Source of the DNA: Actinomycetota bacterium
Lineage (GTDB): Bacteria > Actinomycetota > Humimicrobiia > Humimicrobiales > Humimicrobiaceae
DNA: 9,703 bases
Assembly (NCBI GenBank): GCA_028697935.1
Contig: JAQVEM010000049.1
Location: forward strand, 1-9,703
Direction: 5' to 3'
Numbering within the stretch: position 1 is the stretch's first letter; the number at the start of each line of letters is the position of its first letter. Under the pieces are notes generated by a model. The model did not search any database and was not told the DNA's origin. It worked only from the letters and a program-made list of their open reading frames with translations. This document shows, in pieces, positions 1 through 8,000 of this stretch. Made by a program: the position numbers and the translations under genes.

Positions 1-225
1 AGAGCAGAATCAGGCGATTGTGTTTTTATGTCAACTCATATTCTTGAAATTGCTGAGAGAATATGCGATAGGGTAGGTATTATTAATGATGGACAGTTAA
101 TAGCAATTGGAAATATGGAAGATTTAAGGAAATTATCTGTGGAAAAAAATGGTAATCTTGAAGAAATTTTCCTTCAGCTAACCGGAGGAACTGAGGATAA
201 GGATATAATAAAATCACTGACTTAA
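1..225 (+). CDS. ABC transporter ATP-binding protein, C-terminal end (5' truncated)
   Basis: The reading frame is open from the first base, so this is the last 74 codons of a gene that begins outside the window; the internal ATG at 28 is not a credible start. The Ser-Thr-His of the H-loop (switch region) of ABC ATPases is at residues 11-13 of the visible part. It is followed by the usual family tail: Glu-rich helix, RVGIINDGQL strand-turn, and a C-terminal LEEIFLQLTGG segment typical of ABC-2 type exporter ATPases. Walker A, Walker B and the signature motif would lie upstream and cannot be seen. The protein would hydrolyse ATP on the cytoplasmic face to drive the permease encoded 48 bp downstream on the same strand. 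The substrate cannot be deduced. Confidence 0.9.
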   Translation, partial: RAESGDCVFMSTHILEIAERICDRVGIINDGQLIAIGNMEDLRKLSVEKNGNLEEIFLQLTGGTEDKDIIKSLT

Positions 226-273
226 AAGATTTAAAAAATATATAAATGTTTTATATGCCCTGTTTATTATTTA

Positions 274-1989
274 ATGCTTGGTTTATTACTTAAAAATAAA
301 TTTAATATTTTTTTACTGGGATTTACCAGAGAAGAGAAGAAGAAAAGAACTGGTAGAATAATTGGGATTATAATATGTGCTGTTATTTTTTTTCTTATTT
401 TTTATTACTCATCTAAACTTTTTTCATTTCTTTACAGCAGTCTTGATGAAGAATTAGCAAACACCATAATGGCTATAGCACTTGATTATATGTTTGCTAT
501 AGTATTTATCTTTATATTATTTACAGGTGTTGCTACAAGTCTTTATATACTCTACCAGTCAGGTGACCTTGAACTATTACTAAGTTTACCAATTAGTTAC
601 AGGACAGTTTTTGCATATAAATACATAGAAGCTTTAATTTCAAATTCTTACTTATTTTTTATAATATTATTTCCTTTTCTACTGGCTTATGGTGCAACAT
701 CAAAAATTCCAGTTGTTTATTATCCGGTAATGCTTATAGTTTTTATTTCTGTTGTATCGCTTCCAACAAGTTTTGGAGTTCTAATAGGTATGGTTGCTGC
801 AAGATATATTAATCCAGCAAGAGCAAGAGAAATGCTTGCTGTGGTAGGAGGGCTACTGGGTTTTCTTGTATGGCTGGCTTCGCAAATTTTACCCCGTTAC
901 GTTGGAAATCTGGTTCCAGATTTAAAAGCAATGGGATCAGAAAGTATACAACAGTATATAATAAATACATTTGATAAATCGTTTTTAAAAATACTACCTT
1001 CAACAGCAGGTTCAAATGCATTATCTTCATTTCATAATGGTGATTATGGGAAATTCGCATTAAATTTTATATTAATAAGTTTTATTTCTGTAACAATTAT
1101 GGCTCTTTGTATAATGCTTTCTCAGAGTTTATATTATGCAGGATGGTCAGGCGCTTCTCAGATGACAGCGGGTAAAAAAAGGTTTAAAAAATCTAAAGTA
1201 AGGAAAGAAGAAATAAGCGGTAAAAAGTACAGGTTATCATTATTTTCCGGTGTTAATTATATAGTAGTTAAAGATTTAAAATTACTTATTAGAGATACGA
1301 GAAAACTTATACAAATAATTATGCCGGCTATTATGTTTGTTTTTATATTTATTCTATCAATGAGTCCGGGTGATATTGAAGCAGGAAGCGAAATTGATTT
1401 TTTTATAGATATTAAGACACTATTATTTTTATTTGTCCCGCTATTAGTTTCAGGGGTAATAAATACAGCTGTTTCTGGTAATAGTATTGGTAGCGAGGAA
1501 TTAAATTTCTGGATATTAAAAGCAGCCCCTCTGTATCCAAAAGATATCCTGAAAGCAAAAATTATCTATGGTTCTTTTGTGTCAGCGGCAATAGGATGTA
1601 TATTTATGTTAGTACCTTTTTTTTATTTAAAAGTACAGGTATTAATTTTTGTAATGGGCCTTATTCTTATGATTTTATTCAGCTGGGGAGATTCAGTTAT
1701 CTGCACCTTTATTGGAGCTCTTTTCCCTGTGTTTGAGCCATCTCAATCAAATAAAAATAATACTTCTTTTATGGGAAGCGTGCTATCTTTATTATTCTTT
1801 GTAATATATTTACTTATTTTTAGTGGAATTGTAATCGGTGTATTATTTACTGCAGGTTATTTTAACTGGCAGGATTTTACTGCATTTGCGATAATTATAG
1901 TAATTGAAGCAGTAATAAATTTAATTATACATAATATATTGATAAATATAGGGGCTGCAAGGCTAAATTCAATAGAGTGGAAATACTGA
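274..1989 (+). CDS. ABC-2 type exporter permease, large polytopic membrane protein
   Basis: This 571-residue, very hydrophobic protein has about ten to twelve predicted membrane segments, with clear ones near residues 28-48, 66-92, 124-140, 148-176, 186-205, 263-288, 344-363, 382-400, 436-470 and 500-527. It begins with a basic cytoplasmic stretch (EEKKKR, 20-25) and has a long charged cytoplasmic loop at about 298-335. The motif DLELLLSLPIS at 98-108 and the second-half counterpart SEELNFWILKAAPLYPKDIL at 407-426 match the repeated motif of the putative ABC exporter permease family (ABC-2-like, two fused halves). It follows the ATPase gene by 48 bp, so the two probably form one transporter; substrate unknown. 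The start at 274 is the first usable codon after an in-frame stop at 232. No Shine-Dalgarno is evident, so the start is slightly uncertain. Confidence 0.85.
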   Translation: MLGLLLKNKFNIFLLGFTREEKKKRTGRIIGIIICAVIFFLIFYYSSKLFSFLYSSLDEELANTIMAIALDYMFAIVFIFILFTGVATSLYILYQSGDLELLLSLPISYRTVFAYKYIEALISNSYLFFIILFPFLLAYGATSKIPVVYYPVMLIVFISVVSLPTSFGVLIGMVAARYINPARAREMLAVVGGLLGFLVWLASQILPRYVGNLVPDLKAMGSESIQQYIINTFDKSFLKILPSTAGSNALSSFHNGDYGKFALNFILISFISVTIMALCIMLSQSLYYAGWSGASQMTAGKKRFKKSKVRKEEISGKKYRLSLFSGVNYIVVKDLKLLIRDTRKLIQIIMPAIMFVFIFILSMSPGDIEAGSEIDFFIDIKTLLFLFVPLLVSGVINTAVSGNSIGSEELNFWILKAAPLYPKDILKAKIIYGSFVSAAIGCIFMLVPFFYLKVQVLIFVMGLILMILFSWGDSVICTFIGALFPVFEPSQSNKNNTSFMGSVLSLLFFVIYLLIFSGIVIGVLFTAGYFNWQDFTAFAIIIVIEAVINLIIHNILINIGAARLNSIEWKY

Positions 1990-2015
1990 GAAAGCTGTCA
2001 CTAACAATTTGCTAT

Positions 2016-2035
2016 AGACTTAAATGTTTGAGTCT
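2016..2035 (+). terminator. Candidate weak terminator hairpin after the ABC permease gene
   Basis: AGACTTAAA and TTTGAGTCT can pair over nine positions (one G-T pair) around a two-base centre, 26 bp after the permease stop. The following 30 bases are T-rich but interrupted, so this is not a textbook intrinsic terminator. Confidence 0.35.
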
Positions 2036-2245
2036 GTGATACAGATATCTTTTCTTTGAATTTTTAACATTTTTTTCTCTGCACCTTTTCGAGTAGAAAT
2101 TTAACATGTTTTTCTTAAAAAAATTTTTATATCCCCAGTGTCCGGTTGCCTTAATCAAGGATATAATTATGGAGATTACGGGGAAATCAATGATAATAAA
2201 AGTATAAAAAATATGTTTATAATAGTATAAAAAATTATTTTTTTG

Positions 2246-2286
2246 GTATAATTATACAAATATAGAAGTTTTTATTATAATATAAT
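2246..2286 (+). promoter_or_regulatory. Candidate promoter with overlapping palindrome upstream of the PAS-GGDEF-HD-GYP gene
   Basis: A perfect TATAAT lies at 2276-2281, with a TATACA -35-like box at 2253-2258 (17-bp spacer); a second TATAAT is at 2281-2286. The -35 region overlaps the perfect palindrome GTATAATTATAC at 2246-2257, which could be an operator. In DNA this AT-rich such matches arise easily, so support is moderate at best. Confidence 0.35.
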
Positions 2287-2356
2287 AAAATCAGATGAAA
2301 ATAGATATTTAAAAAGCAGGCTAATATTTACGAAAATATTTTTTAAATAATGTAAT

Positions 2357-3874
2357 ATGGATAAAGACTACGACATTAAAGAAAAACTACTATATGAATT
2401 AGAAAAAATACACAGCATAATAGATGAGCTGGAGAAGCCACACTTTGATTATAAAGAAGTTGAAGAAGAGCTGGAGGAGAATAGAAATAAATATGAAGCT
2501 CTTATTAATTCAGCGCCTTTTGGGATAATTACAATTGATACAAGAGGAATTATAACTTCAATTAATGATAGAGCACTTAATTTTATTGGCCAGGAAATAG
2601 AAGAAACAGTAGGAAAGCATTTTACAAAGATTAAATTTCTCAATGCTGAAGATATCCCTAGATATCTAAAAATAATGGCATTTGCTTTGAGTGGCAGGAA
2701 AGGTGTTCCTTTTGAAATTTCTGGCCTGGATAGAGAAGGCAATGAATTTTTCGGGGAAGTTAGTTATGGGCTGGTAGAAAAAAATGGACAGGTTAAGTCG
2801 ATTCAGGTATTTATAACTGATATAACTGACAGAAAAAAAACTGAGGATAAATTAAGATATGTAAAATTTCATGATAATTTAACCGGCTTATTTAACAGGA
2901 CTTATTTTGAAGAGGAAATCGCAAGGCTTGATACAGAAAGGCAACTTCCTCTGAGTTTTATTATTGGTGATGTTAATGGCCTTAAGATAATTAATGATGC
3001 TCATGGTATTAAAGAAGGAGATCTTGTCCTTAAAACAATAGCAGAAATTTTAAAAGAGCAATGCAGAAAGGAAGATATTATATCAAGATGGGGAGAAGAT
3101 GAATTTGCAATCCTGCTTCCACAAACAAGTGCAGATTATGCAAAAAAAATAGTGAGCAGAATTAAAAAAGCATGTCAGAGGTCCACCAGTACTACAGCAA
3201 AATTTGATTTTTCAATAGGCACTGCAACAAAAGAAAAACCAGATCAGAATATCCAGGATGTTATAAGAGATGCTAAAGATGAAATGTATAAAAATAAGTT
3301 ATTTGAATTAAAGAGTATACCCGATTCTGTTATATCATCATTTCTGGACTCTTTGCTGAAATCAAGTTATGAAACAAGAGAGCACGGGAAAAGAGTTAGA
3401 AAAATGGTTTTAAAACTCGGGAAAGCAAAAGGATTGCCAAAGAGTAAACTGGACCAGCTTTCAATGCTTGCAGACCTTCATGACCTCGGGAAAATAGCTA
3501 TTCCGGATGATATTGTTACAAAAAAAGACCAGTTAAGTGACAGAGACTGGAAGGTGTTAAGAAGCTACCCCGAGATTGGATATAACATAGCTCTGGCATC
3601 GCAAAAATTTTCAAGCATTGCAGAATATATTTTAACACATCATGAGAGATGGGACGGTAAAGGTTACCCACAGGGGTTAAAAGGGGAAGATATTCCTTTG
3701 CTATCAAGAATGACAGCAATAGCTGATGCTTATGATGTTATGAGAAGCGGCAGATTCTATAAGAGAACATTAAGTAAGAATGAAGCTATTGAAGAATTAA
3801 GAAAATCCAGCGGAACACAGTTTGACCCGGTGCTGGTAGAAGAGTTTGTAAAAATTCTTGAAGAAGAAGAATAA
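2357..3874 (+). CDS. PAS-GGDEF-HD-GYP cyclic-di-GMP signalling protein
   Basis: This 505-residue soluble protein has no membrane segment or signal peptide. An N-terminal charged helix, probably coiled coil (about 5-48), leads to a PAS sensor domain (about 45-158, ending in the usual ITDITDRKKTEDKL linker), a GGDEF domain (about 170-318) and an HD-GYP domain (about 335-500). The GGDEF signature reads GEDEF (246-250), so the second glycine is glutamate; an RxxD inhibitory-site motif (R237-D240) precedes it at the proper distance. HD-GYP residues look complete: H343, H375-D376, H428-H429, GKGYP at 434-438 and D458. The likely net activity is cyclic-di-GMP hydrolysis by HD-GYP, with the GGDEF domain binding GTP or serving as a regulatory module. 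An in-frame stop at 2348 leaves 2357 as the only early ATG, though it has no clear Shine-Dalgarno. The gene converges on dinB with a 4-bp gap. Confidence 0.92.
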   Translation: MDKDYDIKEKLLYELEKIHSIIDELEKPHFDYKEVEEELEENRNKYEALINSAPFGIITIDTRGIITSINDRALNFIGQEIEETVGKHFTKIKFLNAEDIPRYLKIMAFALSGRKGVPFEISGLDREGNEFFGEVSYGLVEKNGQVKSIQVFITDITDRKKTEDKLRYVKFHDNLTGLFNRTYFEEEIARLDTERQLPLSFIIGDVNGLKIINDAHGIKEGDLVLKTIAEILKEQCRKEDIISRWGEDEFAILLPQTSADYAKKIVSRIKKACQRSTSTTAKFDFSIGTATKEKPDQNIQDVIRDAKDEMYKNKLFELKSIPDSVISSFLDSLLKSSYETREHGKRVRKMVLKLGKAKGLPKSKLDQLSMLADLHDLGKIAIPDDIVTKKDQLSDRDWKVLRSYPEIGYNIALASQKFSSIAEYILTHHERWDGKGYPQGLKGEDIPLLSRMTAIADAYDVMRSGRFYKRTLSKNEAIEELRKSSGTQFDPVLVEEFVKILEEEE

Positions 3875-3878
3875 TATT

Positions 3879-5042
3879 CTATTTTACCAGTTTTGCTATA
3901 GTTAGCTTACCTTCACCAAACTTCTCTGATATCTTATCAATTGCCAGGGCAAGGTTTTCATCCTTTGATTCATCGGGATAAAATAGATGTCCTTCTAATA
4001 TAGAAACTGATTTAAGGTTGCCTGCATAAATTCCTATAAGCCTTATTTTTTTTCTTTTAAGGTCAAGATGCTCAAGGAGTGCAGTAGCAGTCCTGTAAAT
4101 TTCAAATATGCTGGAGGTGTGTCTTTTTAAAGTTTTCCTGATTGTTATTGTTTTAAAATCAGAATATCTTACCTTTAGAGTAATAACCCTGCATTTATAT
4201 TTTTTCGTGCGAAGATTTCTGTATATTTTCTGTGAAAGAAGAAGAAGTGTTGACCTGAGAGTCCCGTAATCATCTACATCTTTACTAAAAGTCACCTCTC
4301 TTCCTATTGATTCAGGTTCACGGTCTGGCTCTACCTGTCTACTGTCAATTCCATTTGCCATTTTATGTATAATTCTGCCAGTTTCACCAAATTTTTCCTC
4401 AATAACTGCGAGTGGAGTACTGGCGAGGTCTCCGATAGTTTCTATTCCCATTGATTTAAGCTCATTTTCTGTAACTTTACCTACACCCCACAGATAAGAT
4501 ACCGGCATCAACTGGATTTTTCTTAAGACCTCTTCTGTATTTTCAAGTACTGTAAAGCCGTTGGGTTTTCCTATGCTTGAGGCAAGTTTTGCAAGAAACT
4601 TATTTGGGCCGATACCTGCAGAGGAAGTCAGGTTGGTCTTTTCATATATTCTGCCTTTTATCTTTTTTGCGATTTCCAGTTCGTCCCCGAAAAGTTTCCG
4701 GCAGCCTGTTACATCAAGAAACGCTTCATCACAGCCTATTGATTCTACAAGAGGGGTGAACTGGAAAAAAATTTCTTTTATTTTTTCTGATTCTCTGAGA
4801 TATTTTTCCATATTGACCGGGATATAAATACCTTTCGGGCATAACTTTTTTGCCCGGCTCAGAGGCATTCCTGAATATAAGCCATATTCTCTCGCTTCGT
4901 AGGAGGCAGTTGAAATTACCCCTCTGTTTAGTGGGCCTCCGACTATCAGAGGTTTATTTTTATATTCCGGATGGTCTCTCTGCTCTATCTGGGCAAAAAA
5001 GGCATCCATGTCAATATGTATTAATTTTTTTACACTACCCAT
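3879..5042 (-). CDS. dinB: DNA polymerase IV (Y-family translesion polymerase DinB)
   Basis: At 387 residues this is a typical DinB. The palm starts with HIDMDAFFAQIE (9-20): D11 is a catalytic metal ligand and F16 matches the steric-gate phenylalanine. The second catalytic motif is SIGCDEAFLDVTG (101-113), with D105 and E106 present, so the enzyme should be active, unlike ImuB. The GIGPNKFLAKLAS motif (143-155), a helix-hairpin-helix thumb region (about 179-207) and the little finger domain (about 245-340) follow in order. The C-terminal tail has EGHLF (350-354) where Pol IV normally has a QxxLF-like clamp motif; only LF is kept. It copies past damaged template bases. The start overlaps the dnaE stop by 13 bp, and GCAGGT about 5 bases upstream serves as ribosome binding site, implying translational coupling and shared SOS control. 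Confidence 0.95.
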   Translation of the reverse strand: MGSVKKLIHIDMDAFFAQIEQRDHPEYKNKPLIVGGPLNRGVISTASYEAREYGLYSGMPLSRAKKLCPKGIYIPVNMEKYLRESEKIKEIFFQFTPLVESIGCDEAFLDVTGCRKLFGDELEIAKKIKGRIYEKTNLTSSAGIGPNKFLAKLASSIGKPNGFTVLENTEEVLRKIQLMPVSYLWGVGKVTENELKSMGIETIGDLASTPLAVIEEKFGETGRIIHKMANGIDSRQVEPDREPESIGREVTFSKDVDDYGTLRSTLLLLSQKIYRNLRTKKYKCRVITLKVRYSDFKTITIRKTLKRHTSSIFEIYRTATALLEHLDLKRKKIRLIGIYAGNLKSVSILEGHLFYPDESKDENLALAIDKISEKFGEGKLTIAKLVK

Positions 5043-8000
5043 AACAGACCTGCTTCTATAGTTTTGAGTAAGTCATTTTTTATGCTGTTGTTTTTGTTTT
5101 CATTTGCCGTTTTTTTTAAATCTGCAGCATTTATGAAATTTTTGCCGATTACAGATATTTTTCCATCTTTTGCAAGCAGTATTCCTTTAATTATCAAAAT
5201 AGAGTTACGCGTTATTATTTTATAATTTTTTCTACAGCCATTGGGGAAAAACACTGCCTCATACATACCGCCCCTATCTTCCATTATACATAGAAGCATA
5301 TCACGGCCGCTTTTAGTCTTTATAGTTTTTCTGCTGATGACAATTCCTGCTGTGAATACAATTTTTTTATTTACTGCGACGCTAAAGGAACTACTTTCTA
5401 TAATCGGATATTTTACAAGCTCATTTCTGTAGTATTCCAGAGGAGAGTAGCTTGCACAGAAGCCCAAAATTTTTTCTTCCATAACAAGCTTTTCATCAAA
5501 ACTAAAGTCTCTGGAATTACTTCCGATAAAAGGTAAAAAACCTGTGCTGATTGTGCCTGAACCGGAACCCGTACCGGAACTGGCAGAACCGGGTCTGAAA
5601 GTATTTCTGGAGGTTTTAAGGCTTTTTAAATAATGATAATACAGAAGCAGTTGTTTTCTCTTCTGTCCCTCAAAATCAAACGCTCCTGCTTTTATAAGGT
5701 TTTCAATTGCTTTATCTGTTATTCTGTATCTTCCCGAAATTCTATAATAGAAATCTGTGAAGTTTTCGAAGTTTTTTTCTTTAGCTCTTTCATGCAGTAT
5801 TGATTCTACACCTGCGCGCCCGAGGCCGTTTATTGCAAGCAAAGGAATCCTTATTGATTTTCCTTCATCTTCAACAGAAAATTCAAAGCCACTTTTATTA
5901 ATATCAGGTAATTTTATTTTTATGCCACAGCGTCTTGCTTCTTCAATATAGCGGGCTGCAGCGTAGTAGCCGGAGTTATTGGTCAGTATAACTGATATTA
6001 GCTCTGCCGGGTAATGTGCCTTAATATAACAGACTTTATAAGACAGGCCTGCGTAGGCAGCGGCATGTGCCTTCACAAAACTGTAATTTGTAAATAGCGA
6101 TATTAATTTAAATATTTTTTCAGCCTGTTCTTTAGAATAGCCTCTGGAAATAGCGCCCTCTACAAACCTTCTGGCCTGGCTTTTTATCTCTTCTTCCGAG
6201 GAAGCTTTAACGGCTTTTCTCAGATTGTCAGCCTCGCTCAGTGAAAAACCTGCAATGCACACTGCTATTCTCATAACCTGTTCCTGATATAATATTATTC
6301 CGTAGGTCTCATTTAAGATTGGTTCAAGGTCCCTGTGTATGTAAGTAATTTTTTCTCTGCCCATTTTTCTTTCAATAAAATTTCCGGTCATTCCTGTAGC
6401 AGAGGGGGCCGGTCTGTAAAGAGAAATTAAATGCGTAATATCATTTAAAGTAGATGGCTTTACTTTTTTTGCAAGCTGTCTGATGCCGGAACTCTCAAGC
6501 TGGAAAACTCCGAGGGTGTCTCCATTTTTTATTAAATTAAATGTTGTGGCGTCATCATATTTTATTTCCAGGGGATTAAAGTCTATATTTCTTGTTTTTT
6601 TTAACATTGTTGCTACATCATCTACCAGACTCAGGGTAAGAGAACTTATGAGGTCTATTTTAAAAAGTCCCATCTCCTTCACACTGTCAATATCGTACTG
6701 GCTCATTATTTCTCCGGTTCCGGAAAGGGTAAGCGGAATCTTTTCATCAAACTCGGGTCCGGATATGATAAATGCGGAAGGATGCATGGAAACATGTCTC
6801 GGATAATCTTTAATCTTTCTGGAAATGTAGCTAATTTCTTTGCAGGAAATTTTTTTTGGATTTACTGTCCCTTCATTTACTGTCCCTTCATTTACCGTCT
6901 CTTCGCCTGTTATATTTTCGTCTGCTATCTCTTCTTTTCCGAGGCCAAGTATTCTTCCTGCCTCTCTTACTGCTGCATCTTGTTTCAGAGTAGAAAAGGT
7001 GCATACTCTTGCAATGCTATCTGTGCCATATTTACAGGTAAGATATTTTATTATCTCTGTTCTCCTTTTACTGGATATATCAATATCTATATCAGGTGGC
7101 TCTCTTCTTTCCCTGTTCAGGAATCTCTCAAAATAAAGATTATTTTCTATCGGGTCAATATCAGAGATACCGAGAAGATAGGATACAAGGCTCCCTGCTG
7201 ACGAACCTTTACCGCAGATAGGAATATTATTTTCACGGGCAAATTCTGCTATATCAGCTGCTACAAGAAAATATTTACACAGTCCCATCTCTATTATTAT
7301 GTCCAGTTCCTTTTTTAGTCTGTCGTAAATTTCGGGAGGGGGATTATCTCCATATCTTCGTTTTAGCCCATTTTTAAAACATAAGTTTTTGAGCTGCTTC
7401 GCCTCTGCTTTATTTGCCTCTGCTTTATTTAGTCCCGTTTTGTTTTCTTTTATTTTATCCGGCAATAGCTTCTTCCTTTTATAGAGTGAAGTATTTATAC
7501 TGATAAGAGGAAGCTTTAACTCACATTTATTTTCTATGAGATTGGCAGCAGAAATTGCCTGTGGTATGTCACCAAACATTGAAATCATCTCTGCCTGTGA
7601 CTTAAAGTAGTGCTCATCATTACAGACTGGTTTTCCTGAAGCAGCACCATCTATTCCCATACTTTTTATTTTAAAAAGATATCTATATGTTCTGTAATCA
7701 TCCTTTACCAGATAATGCACATTATTTGTTGCTATGATAGGAAGATTATGTTTCGCAGCAAAGTTAATCAGTATCTCAGAATCCGATGATGCCCTGAGGT
7801 CAATTCTTCTCTCCGGGTATCTCTGAATTTCAAGGAAGAAATTGCCCCCAAATAATTCCATGTAGCAGAATGCAGATTGTAAAGCTTTGTCAGGCTTTCC
7901 TGCTTTTATGAGGAGAGAGACTTCACCTGTTTTACTGCAGCCAAGCCCTATAAGCCCTTCACTCATCTTCTTAATATCGAAAAACTCTACTGCAGGTAGT

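Larger units (their letters stand above)
1990..2356. other. 367-bp AT-rich intergenic region without a convincing gene
   Basis: No convincing gene was found. Contents: a hairpin at 2016-2035; a 16-bp direct repeat at 2063-2078 and 2100-2115 (15 of 16 identical); a less AT-rich island at 2131-2183; two identical 12-bp copies of AGTATAAAAAAT at 2201-2212 and 2224-2235; a perfect palindrome at 2246-2257; a candidate promoter near 2253-2286; and an inverted repeat at 2323-2340 (AATATTT, 4-base gap, AAATATT) just before the next start codon. No known riboswitch was recognised. The ORF at 2106-2208 (34 codons) lacks a ribosome binding site and does not look like a gene. Confidence 0.6.

Noticed and set aside
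2106..2208. 34-codon ORF in the intergenic region
   Set aside because: No Shine-Dalgarno and no recognisable protein character; the more protein-like reading is in another frame and lacks a start.
1990..2356. Cyclic-di-GMP riboswitch upstream of the cyclic-di-GMP signalling gene
   Set aside because: I looked for the conserved class I elements and for class II features and found none; the region is too A/T-rich and lacks the expected G/C stems.
3879..5042. ImuB instead of DinB
   Set aside because: Catalytic D11, D105 and E106 and the steric-gate phenylalanine are present, and the little finger domain is of Pol IV type; ImuB proteins lack the catalytic acids.
6782..7201. Plus-strand 139-codon ORF inside dnaE, rich in Cys, Phe and Tyr
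   Set aside because: It is antisense to the polymerase core and owes its composition to the repeats and codon use of dnaE; no ribosome site or family motif.
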